The notes below the pieces were generated by a model, which did not search any database, had not been told where the DNA came from, and saw nothing but the letters and a program-made list of their open reading frames with translations. Shown one piece after another: positions 45,256-53,634 of a stretch of DNA of 64,000 bases; position 1 is the first letter of the stretch; each line of letters begins with the position of its first letter. Origin of the DNA: Mycobacterium lehmannii (GTDB lineage: Bacteria; Actinomycetota; Actinomycetes; Mycobacteriales; Mycobacteriaceae); contig NZ_NKCN01000016.1 in assembly GCF_002245535.1 (NCBI RefSeq), positions 57,679 to 121,678 on the forward strand, written 5' to 3'. A program made the position numbers and the translations under genes.

Positions 45256-45584
45256 CGATGACCGCCGAGCGTGAGGCCGACACGGTGACCGCCACCTACG
45301 ACGGGCCGCGCTGCCAGTCGTGCGGTGGGCCGTGCTGGCACTGGAAGGGCAGCGTGTGGGAGTACACCTGCACCGACTGCATCGACCGCTACCTGGACGA
45401 GTCGGCGGCGCGGTGGGCTGTCCGCGAGGCCAAAGAGGCCGAGAAACAAGCTCGGAAGAACGCACGAAAGTTGTTGCAAAGCAACGACTCAGAGCCACCG
45501 GTCATGGCGAACGGTCGGCGTTCCGACGGCGACGGCCCGGTTGTGTACCGCGCCGCCGTCGGGGCGTCGGCCACCACGCCGTAA
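45252..45584 (+). CDS. small zinc-ribbon protein
   Basis: 110 residues from GTG 45252 (an ATG at 45258 is the alternative), overlapping the previous stop. CQSCGGPCWHWKGSVWEYTCTDC gives two CxxC knuckles about 17 residues apart, a zinc ribbon. A basic helix follows (REAKEAEKQARKNARKLLQ). Nucleic-acid binding is likely; the target is unknown. Confidence 0.65.
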   Translation: MTMTAEREADTVTATYDGPRCQSCGGPCWHWKGSVWEYTCTDCIDRYLDESAARWAVREAKEAEKQARKNARKLLQSNDSEPPVMANGRRSDGDGPVVYRAAVGASATTP

Positions 45585-45616
45585 CCGCCTCCACCACCAT
45601 CAGGAAGGACACCACC

Positions 45617-46162
45617 ATGACCCGGCGCAAGCCACCGCTCACCTTGGCCACCATCACCCCGCGCGAGCGGCACCACCTCGAAACGTGCGTCCACGAAGCA
45701 GCCCACGCCGTCGCCGGTGTCGCCCTCGGTGGCCAACTGCGCAGCGCGGTGGTGTCTAACAGCCGGGTGTGGGGCGTCGAGGGTCTCGCCTCGTTCGCCG
45801 ACACGCCCCACGGGCGTGACCCCGAGATCGCGTACGCCGGTCCGTGGGCACAGGCGAAGTTCCGTGCCGGTGGCCGCGACAACCGCCCGACCCAGCGGCA
45901 GGTGTTGGCGGTTCTCAACGCGGGCGGGTACAAGGACGACCGGATGCTGATCGCTTCCGGCGGCACCCATTTGGGACACTTCGTCACCCCGCTCATCGAG
46001 CGGACATGGCCCGCTGTGATGCGTGTGGCCCGGCGGCTCTACGACACCGGGGAGGCGACCCACGCCGACGTGTGCGCCGCGCTCGGCATCACCGACGGCG
46101 GCGGGCCGACCAGTTCGCAACTGGCCGGGCTGCGGGCCGGGATGCACCGCGTGCCCGCCTGA
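45617..46162 (+). CDS. HEAAH-motif zinc metallopeptidase-like protein
   Basis: 181 residues from ATG 45617 with AGGAAGG 8 nt upstream. HEAAHAVAGVALGG near residues 26-39 matches the HExxH helix of M41/FtsH-type peptidases. A likely third-ligand region (PEIAYAGPWAQAKFRAGG) follows. It has no AAA ATPase domain and no membrane segment. Such stand-alone proteins occur in actinophages. It could process a head protein or act on a host or helper-phage factor; neither is shown. Confidence 0.7.
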   Translation: MTRRKPPLTLATITPRERHHLETCVHEAAHAVAGVALGGQLRSAVVSNSRVWGVEGLASFADTPHGRDPEIAYAGPWAQAKFRAGGRDNRPTQRQVLAVLNAGGYKDDRMLIASGGTHLGHFVTPLIERTWPAVMRVARRLYDTGEATHADVCAALGITDGGGPTSSQLAGLRAGMHRVPA

Positions 46163-46266
46163 CATCACCGCGCCGCCGCGCTCCGGTTGGCCTCGGACGA
46201 GCGCGGCGGCAACGGCCCCCACAACCACACGGGACGACACCTCACCAACGAGATAGAGGAGACACC

Positions 46267-46539
46267 GTGACCGCCCCCACCGCCACCCCGTCCGTAGACC
46301 GACGGTTTCACGACTTCTGGCTGCCCGACTACTGCCCCCGGTGCAACCCGGCGGGCCACAACGCCGACCGTTGCGTGCGCCTGGCCACCGAGACCGAGCC
46401 CGATGCCGTCACGTGGCGCGGCGGCAAGGGGGTGGTGTGCGAGTACGTCTGCGACCGCTGCGGGCACCAATGGCGTCGGTCCGACCTGTGGACCGCGCAG
46501 TGCGCCGGGTTCGTCCCCAACCAACGGAAGGCCGCATGA
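46267..46539 (+). CDS. small zinc-ribbon protein
   Basis: 90 residues from GTG 46267, with GAGGAG 5 nt upstream. CPRCNPAGHNADRC and CEYVCDRCGHQWRRSDLWTAQC supply several zinc-ligand Cys/His. Unknown function. It overlaps terL by 4 nt. The 104 bp before it hold only its leader. Confidence 0.65.
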   Translation: MTAPTATPSVDRRFHDFWLPDYCPRCNPAGHNADRCVRLATETEPDAVTWRGGKGVVCEYVCDRCGHQWRRSDLWTAQCAGFVPNQRKAA

Positions 46540-48065
46540 CCACGACGACCGACCGCGTGCGCGACCCCATCGCGTCCATGTCCGCCGCCCGCGCACTGCG
46601 GGCGGCACGTGGTCGCGGCGTACCCGACACCCCGGCGGAACTGGCCCGGCGGCTGGACCCGAAGTTCGTTGTCACTCCGACTATTCGGCTGTTGTCCGAC
46701 CTCGCCGTGCGGTCGGTGACAGCCTCCGATCAGCGCGACATCGTGACCACCCCGCCGCGCACCGGCAAGTCCCGGCTGCTGGCCATCTGGACGGTGGTGT
46801 GGGCGCTGATGCGCGACCCCGACCTGCAAGTGGTGCTCGTCAGCTACTCCGACGAATTGGCGCAGGCGCACAGCCGCGAGGCGCGGCAACTCATCAACGA
46901 GCACGCCGACTATCTCGGCATCCGACTGGCCCAGGACAAGACGGCGGTGGGCCGGTGGCGCGTGGAGGGCCGCGCGGGCGGGCTGCTGGCCACCGGCATC
47001 AACTCCGGCGTCACCGGGTTCGGTGCCGACCTACTCATCGTGGACGACCCGGTGAAGGACGCCGCCGAGGCCGACAGCGCCGCCCACCGCCGCCGCGTGA
47101 TAAGCGAGTACCGCTCCACCCTGGCCACCCGTGTCCACCCCGGCGGGTCGGTGCTGTTGGTGATGACGCGGTGGCACGAACGCGACCTGGCCGGTGAACT
47201 ACTCGACGCCGAGCCGGACGTGTGGACCCATACCAACGTGCCCGCCGTCGCCGACACGGGCGTGCCCGACGCGCTGGGCCGTGCGCCCGGTGTGGCCATG
47301 ACATCCGCACTCGGGTTCACCGCCGAGCACTTCGCCGCCGCGCGCCGGACTTCCGGTGAGCGAGCCTGGTTTTCGCTCTACGAGGGCGTGCCGTCGGCAC
47401 CCGAGGGCGGGCTGGTCAAACGCGAATGGCTGGACACCTGGCGGCTGCCCACCGCCCCGCTCGGCCCCGTCGCGACTGTCGTGGGCGTGGACCCGTCCGA
47501 CTCGGGTTCCGGTGACGCCTGCGGCATCGTCGCGGCGTCGATGACCGCCGAGGGCGTGGTGGCCGTCATCGCCGACGTGTCCGCGCCGATGACATCGGAC
47601 CAGTGGGCAAGGGCGGCGGTCGATCTGGCCGTGGACGTGGGCGCGTCGGAGATCGCGGTGGAGGGTTTCGCCGCCCGCGAGACGTACCAGCGGGTGGTGA
47701 AGGACGCGCTGCGGCGGGCCAAGCTGCCGCGCCCGGTCAAGGTGACGACGTGGCCACCGAAGGGCAGCGGGCGCGGCGGCGGCGATGCGGTGGCCCGGTC
47801 GGCGGCGCTGCTACAGGGACTCGAAACCGGCACCACCCGCATCGCCGGGCACCTGCCCGAGTTGGAGGGCGCGGCGGTGACGTGGCAGGCCGGGCAGCAC
47901 CAACCGGACAGCCTCGCCGCCGTGGTCGTCGCCCACGACGTGCTGGTGCATTCCGCCGGGCATCACGTGCACTTCGTCTCGCCGCTCGATGTCGAGCGCC
48001 GTGCCCGCGAGGGCAAGGTGCCGCCGCCCCCGGCGTGGATGACGCGCCGTGTGGGTGGCCGGTGA
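46536..48065 (+). CDS. phage terminase large subunit
   Basis: 509 residues. ATPase domain: Walker A TTPPRTGKSRLLAIW, Walker B ADLLIVDDPVKDAAEAD, coupling motif VLLVMTRWHERDLAGELL. The nuclease domain opens with VVGVDPSDSGSGDACGIVAAS, continues with EIAVEGFAARETYQRVVKDAL and ends with SLAAVVVAHDVLVH, giving the expected acidic metal ligands. The protein would translocate and cut DNA for packaging into heads. Its presence without a recognised portal gene is the main reason for calling the element satellite-like. Confidence 0.92.
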   Translation: MTTTTDRVRDPIASMSAARALRAARGRGVPDTPAELARRLDPKFVVTPTIRLLSDLAVRSVTASDQRDIVTTPPRTGKSRLLAIWTVVWALMRDPDLQVVLVSYSDELAQAHSREARQLINEHADYLGIRLAQDKTAVGRWRVEGRAGGLLATGINSGVTGFGADLLIVDDPVKDAAEADSAAHRRRVISEYRSTLATRVHPGGSVLLVMTRWHERDLAGELLDAEPDVWTHTNVPAVADTGVPDALGRAPGVAMTSALGFTAEHFAAARRTSGERAWFSLYEGVPSAPEGGLVKREWLDTWRLPTAPLGPVATVVGVDPSDSGSGDACGIVAASMTAEGVVAVIADVSAPMTSDQWARAAVDLAVDVGASEIAVEGFAARETYQRVVKDALRRAKLPRPVKVTTWPPKGSGRGGGDAVARSAALLQGLETGTTRIAGHLPELEGAAVTWQAGQHQPDSLAAVVVAHDVLVHSAGHHVHFVSPLDVERRAREGKVPPPPAWMTRRVGGR

Positions 48066-48364
48066 CCGGCTGCACCGCCGCGCACACCGTCGGCCCGGCG
48101 GGCTGCGGGGCGCTGGCCAGAGCGGGCCGGTCGAGGCTGCGCGCGGACCTCACGACCCCCACCGCGCCATCGGTGCCCGGCGGATGCGACTGCGCCCGAT
48201 GCTGCCCGCCGCCGTTGGACGACATCGAGGCGCAACGGGCGCTGCGGCACGTGGCCAACCGGGACGCGGTGGCCTACGCGCGGGGCGAGTTGTCGCTGGT
48301 CAGCCTGCACGGGTGCGACGACTGCGGGGGATGGGTGCCGACCTTCACGGAGACGACACCGTAG
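48062..48364 (+). CDS. small cysteine-rich protein after terL
   Basis: 100 residues from GTG 48062, overlapping the terL stop. Cys pairs in GGCDCARCC and LHGCDDCGGWV suggest zinc binding. Otherwise unrecognised. It is the last gene of the plus-strand block and converges on the 48378 cargo gene with 13 bp between. Confidence 0.55.
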   Translation: MTGCTAAHTVGPAGCGALARAGRSRLRADLTTPTAPSVPGGCDCARCCPPPLDDIEAQRALRHVANRDAVAYARGELSLVSLHGCDDCGGWVPTFTETTP

Positions 48365-48377
48365 GTGGCTTGGGCAC

Positions 48378-49934
48378 TCAGTCCCAACGAAACAACTGAC
48401 GGTAGAGCGCCTCGGTGGGATGCGGCTCCGGCGGTCGATACCCGGTGTCAGTGACCTTGCCCAATAGGTCGATGGCGTTGGGTGCGTTGACCGGCTTCGT
48501 GCACATGACGAGATGCGTGAACAGGTCGATGTATTCCAGACTGGCTCTGAACAATTCGACGGCGGTGGTGGCGACCTCGGCCACAGTTGTCGGCTGACCG
48601 AAGATGGCGTTCGGCGGCGTGGCCCGCCACACCCCGAGTCGGTCTACCAGTTCCTGGGTCAACTCGACGTCGGTCTGACCGAGGTCGATGGCGATGGCCT
48701 GGCTGTTGCCGTAGGTCCGATTGGTGAACGACCCAGTGGGCAGGACGGCATCGTGGATGCGGTTGCGGAGTTGGGAGCAGGCGAATGCGAACCGCTGCAA
48801 TTCGCGCAACCGGGTGAGTTGTGGCGCGCCGGGGTAGTGCGGGTCCACGTATGTATCCAGCGTCTTGGCCGAGGACAACGACTTGCGCAAGTCTCTACCC
48901 GAGTTCGGGTCGAGCCAGCGCACGAACGCACGCCCGTACCCGTCGAACACCGCTATGAGATAGAGCATTTCGCGGTCGAATGCCTCGCTGACAAACTCGA
49001 TGGTGTCCGTTGTGGGGGCGGCGTCGTGGCCGTTGGTCCGGCTCAGTGCTGCGATCACCTCATCGAGTGCCCGAGCGGCGCGGCGGATTCGTGTCCGTAT
49101 GGTGTCGATCTCGGCGAGGGCGCGAATGTCCCCGAGTTGTGCGGCGACGAGGCGGAACATGTCGAGCCACCCGACGAGGCTGGCCAGCCCGATGTCGTAC
49201 ACCTCCTTGATAGAGGGGGGTTCCATCTTCTCGGTGACATTGCCGAAGGTCGCGCTGTACCGATATTCGGCGACGGTCCGGTTTCCAGTCATCCGCAGGT
49301 AGTGGCCGAACACGGGGTGCAAGTCGTCGGGGGTGACCGAGGTGACGATGTCGTTGTCGCCCACGTCGGCCCGACCCACCGTCGGCGCGTTCGAGACCAC
49401 CACGTCGGTGCCGAGCCCGTACCCGGCGGACGCGAGCACCGCCCCGCGTATGCGGTCATCGTTGCTTAGATCGGTCGCCGTCGTGTTTTGCGCATCGAGT
49501 AGGGCGTAGATGTCGAAGAAGTGGCACTTGCGCCAACCTCGCCGCTCCTCACCGCGCATGGTCGAGACGCTGAACTCCACCGAATCGAGGAAGCGACCCG
49601 CGCTCTGCGGGTCGGTGTAGTGGATGACGTAGTGCTCCTCGACTTCGCACGCCTCCATCCAGGCGGTGGCCAGCGCGGTGTCGTCATCCTCGAACACCAT
49701 CAACATCGGGGTGACGACATCGCGACGGAGAACGTGCACCAAGTCCTCGTAGTCCGCTGGCTGCGGTCCCAGCGTGCGCAGGTCTAGCCCGACGACGAGT
49801 GGCCGTGTCGCGGGGGTGATCGGGAACAACGGCTGGTGCTCCTTAGCGACCGCACGGGCGTACCGGACGAACTTCGCGTGGGGGCCGTCCGACGGAATCG
49901 TGAGAGCGGTCGGGGCGGCGTTCGGTGAGGCCAT
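48378..49934 (-). CDS. large unrecognised cargo protein next to attR
   Basis: 518 residues from ATG 49934 (MASPNAAPTALTIPSDGPHAK); a GTG at 49964 would add ten residues. No family is recognised. An N-terminal alpha/beta-looking region (LVVGLDLRTLGPQPADYEDLVHVLRRDVVTPMLMVFEDDD) is followed by a long helical C half containing ACSQLRNRIHDAVLPTG, which resembles but does not strictly match the HEPN ribonuclease motif (RNxxxH). It is on the strand opposite the phage genes, at the attR end, and of lower GC (58% in the sampled line 48961-49020). Typical defence-cargo location; function unknown. Confidence 0.75.
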   Translation of the reverse strand: MASPNAAPTALTIPSDGPHAKFVRYARAVAKEHQPLFPITPATRPLVVGLDLRTLGPQPADYEDLVHVLRRDVVTPMLMVFEDDDTALATAWMEACEVEEHYVIHYTDPQSAGRFLDSVEFSVSTMRGEERRGWRKCHFFDIYALLDAQNTTATDLSNDDRIRGAVLASAGYGLGTDVVVSNAPTVGRADVGDNDIVTSVTPDDLHPVFGHYLRMTGNRTVAEYRYSATFGNVTEKMEPPSIKEVYDIGLASLVGWLDMFRLVAAQLGDIRALAEIDTIRTRIRRAARALDEVIAALSRTNGHDAAPTTDTIEFVSEAFDREMLYLIAVFDGYGRAFVRWLDPNSGRDLRKSLSSAKTLDTYVDPHYPGAPQLTRLRELQRFAFACSQLRNRIHDAVLPTGSFTNRTYGNSQAIAIDLGQTDVELTQELVDRLGVWRATPPNAIFGQPTTVAEVATTAVELFRASLEYIDLFTHLVMCTKPVNAPNAIDLLGKVTDTGYRPPEPHPTEALYRQLFRWD

Positions 49935-50016
49935 GCTCACGATTCTGGCGTGAGCCTCCGACACTTCCCGGCATGTCGCTGCTCAGTACCGCAGGCGTGT
50001 CGAACACTCGTTCGCG

Positions 50017-50037
50017 GATGTCCCAAGAGTGTCCCAA
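50017..50037 (+). promoter_or_regulatory. candidate integrase arm-type sites, right arm
   Basis: ATGTCCCAAG followed directly by AGTGTCCCAAG, matching the pair at 34568-34589 in sequence, order and orientation. It lies 108 bp inside attR. Confidence 0.55.
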
Positions 50038-50054
50038 GACGGGACGAAATGTGG

Positions 50055-50113
50055 TGGACACCCCGGCATCGGGTGGACACGGCGACCGGGCCTGACCTGG
50101 ACATACTGGACAC
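50055..50113 (+). promoter_or_regulatory. four direct TGGACA repeats beside attR, candidate excisionase sites
   Basis: TGGACAC at 50055, 50074 and 50107, and TGGACAT at 50098. The same word forms the inverted and direct repeats of the switch region at 36841-36870. Directly repeated Xis sites between the core and the arm sites of attR are normal for tyrosine-integrase elements. Confidence 0.6.
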
Positions 50114-50144
50114 CGTGGAACGCATGTTCATTTCCTCCGGTCCC

Positions 50145-50189
50145 TTTACACACCAGCGGTCGGCGGTTCGATACCGTCCGCGCCCACCA
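50145..50189 (+). repeat. attR core, 45 bp (displaced tRNA-Val 3' end)
   Basis: Exact copy of 34455-34499. It is the original 3' part of the host tRNA-Val gene, from anticodon loop to CCA, left without its 5' half. putP begins 55-76 bp further on. Confidence 0.97.
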
Positions 50190-50264
50190 CGTTTGAAATA
50201 CCATCGGATCACCAGCAGGTTCCTTCGGCGGAACGAGAGATCCATATCTGACACCGCGTTTCAG

Positions 50265-51764
50265 ATGGTGGCGATCGGCCTGTACTTCGCCGTGATGCTC
50301 GCGATCGGCTTCTACGCATTTCGCCGAACCAGCGACCTCGACGACTACATGCTCGGCGGGCGCAGGCTCACCCCGACCGTCGCGGCGCTGTCGGCCGGCG
50401 CCTCTGACATGTCCGGATGGCTGCTCCTCGGCGTGCCCGGCGCGATCTACGCCTCCGGCCTGCTCGAGTCGTGGATTGTTATCGGGCTGGTGATCGGCGC
50501 CTGGCTCAATTGGAAGTTCGTCGCCCCGCGGCTCCGGGCGTACACCGAGATCGCCAACAACTCGATCACAGTGCCGAGCTTCTTCGAGAACCGGCTGCGT
50601 GACAAGTCGCATGTCCTGCGCATCTCGGCAGGCACGATCATCCTGGTCTTCTTCACGTTCTACGTGTCGTCCGGCATGGTCGCGGGCGGCGTGTTCTTCG
50701 AGTCGTCGTTCGGCTCGTCGTATCTGACGGGCATGTTGCTGGTCGCCGGAGTCACCCTGTGCTACACGCTATTCGGCGGCTTCCTGGGTGCCTCGCTCAC
50801 TGACGTCGCGCAGGGGCTGCTGATGCTCGCGGCGCTCGTCACAATCCCCGTAGCCGCAATACTTGCCACCGGCGGGCCCGGCGAGGTGGTCGATCTGGTA
50901 CGCGCCGCCGACGCCGTCCACAACGCCGATAATCCCGGTGACGAAATCCACCGCACGTCACTGTTCTTCGGCGGAAGTTTCCTCGCCATCGTGTCGGCGG
51001 CGGCCTGGGGACTCGGTTACTTCGGGCAACCCCACATCATCGTCCGGTTCATGGCGATGCGCTCGTCGGCCGATGCGAAGGCCGGTCGTCGTATCGGCAT
51101 CAGCTGGATGATTCTCACGTCCGCGGGGGCGATCACCACCGGCTTCGTCGGCCTGGCGTACTTCTTCCGTGAGGGCGTGACGCTGGAAAATCCCGAGACC
51201 GTCTTCTTGCGCCTCGCGCAGGTGATGTTTCACCCGTTCGTCGCCGGTGTCGTCCTCGCCGCGGTGCTGGCGGCCATCATGTCGACGATCTCCTCTCAGC
51301 TCATCGTGTGCTCGTCGGCGCTGGTCGAAGACATCTACCGGGCATTCGGCAAAGAGGCCAGTCCGACGAGGCTGGTCACCTACGGTCGGCTCGGGGTGTT
51401 GACCGTCGCGGTGGTGGCGGTCCTGTTGGCGCTCAACCCCGATGGGACGATCCTCGACCTCGTCGGATTCGCGTGGGCAGGTTTCGGCGCCGCGTTCGGT
51501 CCCCTGATCATCCTGTCGCTGTTCTGGCGCAGGCTCACCTCGCCCGGGGCGATCGCCGGCATGATCGCCGGTGCCGTGGTGGTCGGCGTCTGGGGCCAGA
51601 CCGAGGCGCTGTCGAGCGCGATGTACGAGATCGTTCCCGGCTTCGTCGCGTGTTTCACCGTCGCGGTCGCCGTATCGCTGATGACGGCCCGCGAGGACGA
51701 CGAGATTCAGTCCGAATTCTCCGAGATGGCCGAGAAGGCGCACGAGACCGCGGCGCCAGCCTGA
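50265..51764 (+). CDS. putP: sodium/proline symporter
   Basis: 499 residues from ATG 50265; the family N terminus (SDTAFQM...) indicates translation probably begins seven codons earlier, at 50244, where the codon is ATA rather than ATG. The rest is a typical SSS-family transporter with about 13 membrane helices: YMLGGRRLTPTVAALSAGASDMSGWLLLG, a GQPHIIVRFMA loop and ISSQLIVCSSALVEDIYR. It imports proline with Na+. The element's attR ends 54 bp before the ATA codon, so the upstream sequence was changed by integration. Confidence 0.9.
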   Translation: MVAIGLYFAVMLAIGFYAFRRTSDLDDYMLGGRRLTPTVAALSAGASDMSGWLLLGVPGAIYASGLLESWIVIGLVIGAWLNWKFVAPRLRAYTEIANNSITVPSFFENRLRDKSHVLRISAGTIILVFFTFYVSSGMVAGGVFFESSFGSSYLTGMLLVAGVTLCYTLFGGFLGASLTDVAQGLLMLAALVTIPVAAILATGGPGEVVDLVRAADAVHNADNPGDEIHRTSLFFGGSFLAIVSAAAWGLGYFGQPHIIVRFMAMRSSADAKAGRRIGISWMILTSAGAITTGFVGLAYFFREGVTLENPETVFLRLAQVMFHPFVAGVVLAAVLAAIMSTISSQLIVCSSALVEDIYRAFGKEASPTRLVTYGRLGVLTVAVVAVLLALNPDGTILDLVGFAWAGFGAAFGPLIILSLFWRRLTSPGAIAGMIAGAVVVGVWGQTEALSSAMYEIVPGFVACFTVAVAVSLMTAREDDEIQSEFSEMAEKAHETAAPA

Positions 51765-51795
51765 AGCGAATAGGGCATGGTGCCGCCGGCTTTGT

Positions 51796-52623
51796 TCACA
51801 CGACTCGTCTGCCGCGACGTGCCCGGGCCCGCATATCCCATAGGTACAGCCGGTAGCCGAGAATCCACACGTCGCGCGGGATGATGCGGTCGGCGACACG
51901 CAGCGCGGTCAGCAGCGCCTCGAACCGGCGCTGCTGGCGCCCCGACCACGGCAGCCGCATGTGCTCACGAAACTCATGCGGCAGGAACCCCGTCGTGGCG
52001 AACAGGTTGAACCGGCCGGCGAGCAGCCGCAGCGGAGCGGGCAGGAACGCCATCGCGGCCACCCCGTGCAAGTGTTCGCGCACGGGTTCGTCGATGCGCA
52101 GTTCGTCCAGTGAGCGCTTCCAGTACTCGTCGAACGCGGCGCGATCCGGCGGCCACATGTCCTCGCGGACCTGCAGCGTGGTGCCGAGTTTTCTGGCGTC
52201 GAGATAGATCGCGTCGGCCGCCTCGTCGTCGAGCGGTCCGTACAGGAACTCGTGCTGGTCGATGTAGTAGCGATACAGGCAGGCGGCCACCCATAGCTGC
52301 AGCCGGGGGTCAAACGCCTTGTACGACACCGGGCTTGACGGGGTGGACCGCACCATCGCGTGCACGCGGTCGACCTCTTCGCGGATCAACCGGCGGTCGC
52401 TCTCGGTGCCCATAGTCGCCACCGCGAGGTAGGTCCCGGTCGTGCGCGCGCGTTTGAACGGGTGCTTGTAGACGTTGCCGCTGTCGACCGGGCTCTCCAG
52501 CACGCCGTAACCGACGGCGGGCGAGGCCAGCTGCATGATCACGTTGGCCGCCGGCGCCAGCGCTGCAGCCGGATTGAGCAAGTCGACGACGCGTCTCGGC
52601 CGACGCGGGGGCCCGAACCTCAT
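51796..52623 (-). CDS. DUF2236 oxygenase-like protein (Rv2237-type)
   Basis: 275 residues. The DUF2236/MpaB-like family is recognised from YKHPFKRARTTGTYLAVATMG, VHAMVRSTPSSPVSYKAFDPRLQLWVAACLY and the following HEFLYGPLDDEAADAIYLDAR. Members such as latex-clearing protein are haem oxygenases; whether this one binds haem is not shown. It converges on putP with about 30 bp between and is divergent from cobD. Confidence 0.82.
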   Translation of the reverse strand: MRFGPPRRPRRVVDLLNPAAALAPAANVIMQLASPAVGYGVLESPVDSGNVYKHPFKRARTTGTYLAVATMGTESDRRLIREEVDRVHAMVRSTPSSPVSYKAFDPRLQLWVAACLYRYYIDQHEFLYGPLDDEAADAIYLDARKLGTTLQVREDMWPPDRAAFDEYWKRSLDELRIDEPVREHLHGVAAMAFLPAPLRLLAGRFNLFATTGFLPHEFREHMRLPWSGRQQRRFEALLTALRVADRIIPRDVWILGYRLYLWDMRARARRGRRVV

Positions 52624-52659
52624 GCATCCGAGTAGATCACCTTGTGAGACGCTCGCGAA

Positions 52660-53634
52660 GTGTTTGCGCCGACCTCAGGCCCGCGTGTGGTGGGGATCGC
52701 AGCCGGTTGTGTCGCGGATTCGTTGTTCGCCGACCCTCGGCGCGGACATCCCGTGGCGCTGTTCGGCAGCGCGGCAGCCGCATTGGAGGGTCGCAGTTAC
52801 GCCGACACCCGCGCGGCGGGCGTTGTGCACACGGCCACCCTGCTCGGCGCGCTGGCACTGCTCGGGACGGCGGCGCACAGAACAGCGCTGCGCCGAGGTG
52901 CCGCAGCGGGCACGGTCACCACGGCCGCGACGGTGTTCGTCGCGCTGGGTGGAACGTCGCTGGCCCGCGCCGGAGACCAGATGGCTCGGCACCTGGACCG
53001 CGGTGACACCGACAGTGCCCGCCAACTACTGCCGTCGTTGTGCGGGCGCGACCCCTCGGTGCTCGACGAGGCCGGCCTCATCCGCGCGGCGCTGGAGTCG
53101 GTGGCGGAGAACACCTCCGACGCCCACGTGGCGCCGCTGCTGTGGACCGCCCTCGGGGGCGTGCCCGCGGTGCTGGTGTACCGCGGTGCGAACACGTTGG
53201 ACGCGATGATCGGTCACCGCTCGCCGCGCTATTTGCGCTTCGGTTGGGCGGCAGCGCGTTTCGACGATCTGCTGAATCATCTCGCCGCCCGCGCGACCGC
53301 GGTGCTGGTGGCCGCATGTGCCCCCGTGGTCGGCGGCTCTCCCGTCGCGGCGCTGCGCGCGTGGAAGCGTGACGCCGGCCGCCATCCCAGTCCGAACGCA
53401 GGCGTGGTGGAGGCCGCATTCGCGGGCGCGTTGGGGGTGCGGCTCGGCGGCCCCACTCAGTACGGGCACGAACTGGAGATCCGGCCGACGCTCGGCGACG
53501 GCCCGCCGCCACAGGTGGCCGACCTGCGCAGGGCTGTGCGGCTGTCGCGGGCGGTCCAACTGGTCGCCGCCGGGGTGGCGATCGTGCTCAGCGCCGTCGG
53601 CCGTACCGGTCGGCGAGCTTCTCCTCGGTCGTGA
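52660..53634 (+). CDS. cobD: adenosylcobinamide-phosphate synthase (CbiB/CobD)
   Basis: 324 residues from GTG 52660. The integral membrane CobD/CbiB family is clear from the DSLFADPRRGHPVALFGS start and from ESVAENTSDAHVAPLLWTALGGVPAVLVYRGANTLDAMIGHRSPRYLRFGWAAARFDDL. It attaches the aminopropanol arm to adenosylcobyric acid in vitamin B12 synthesis. It corresponds to Rv2236c. Its last 47 nt overlap the convergent SURF1 gene. Confidence 0.93.
   Translation: MFAPTSGPRVVGIAAGCVADSLFADPRRGHPVALFGSAAAALEGRSYADTRAAGVVHTATLLGALALLGTAAHRTALRRGAAAGTVTTAATVFVALGGTSLARAGDQMARHLDRGDTDSARQLLPSLCGRDPSVLDEAGLIRAALESVAENTSDAHVAPLLWTALGGVPAVLVYRGANTLDAMIGHRSPRYLRFGWAAARFDDLLNHLAARATAVLVAACAPVVGGSPVAALRAWKRDAGRHPSPNAGVVEAAFAGALGVRLGGPTQYGHELEIRPTLGDGPPPQVADLRRAVRLSRAVQLVAAGVAIVLSAVGRTGRRASPRS

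Noticed and set aside
48378..49964. Firm HEPN ribonuclease assignment for the attR cargo protein
   Set aside because: The R-N-R-I-H segment has one residue fewer than the usual RNxxxH motif, and the surrounding fold is not recognisable by eye.
49950..50264. Extension of putP upstream across attR
   Set aside because: The open frame passes through the right att core and the element's control repeats. The encoded sequence is not transporter-like before the SDTAFQM segment.
53588..53634. 47-bp overlap of cobD and the SURF1 gene as a frameshift sign
   Set aside because: Both proteins have normal family length and ends. Convergent tail overlaps of this size are common in compact actinobacterial DNA.
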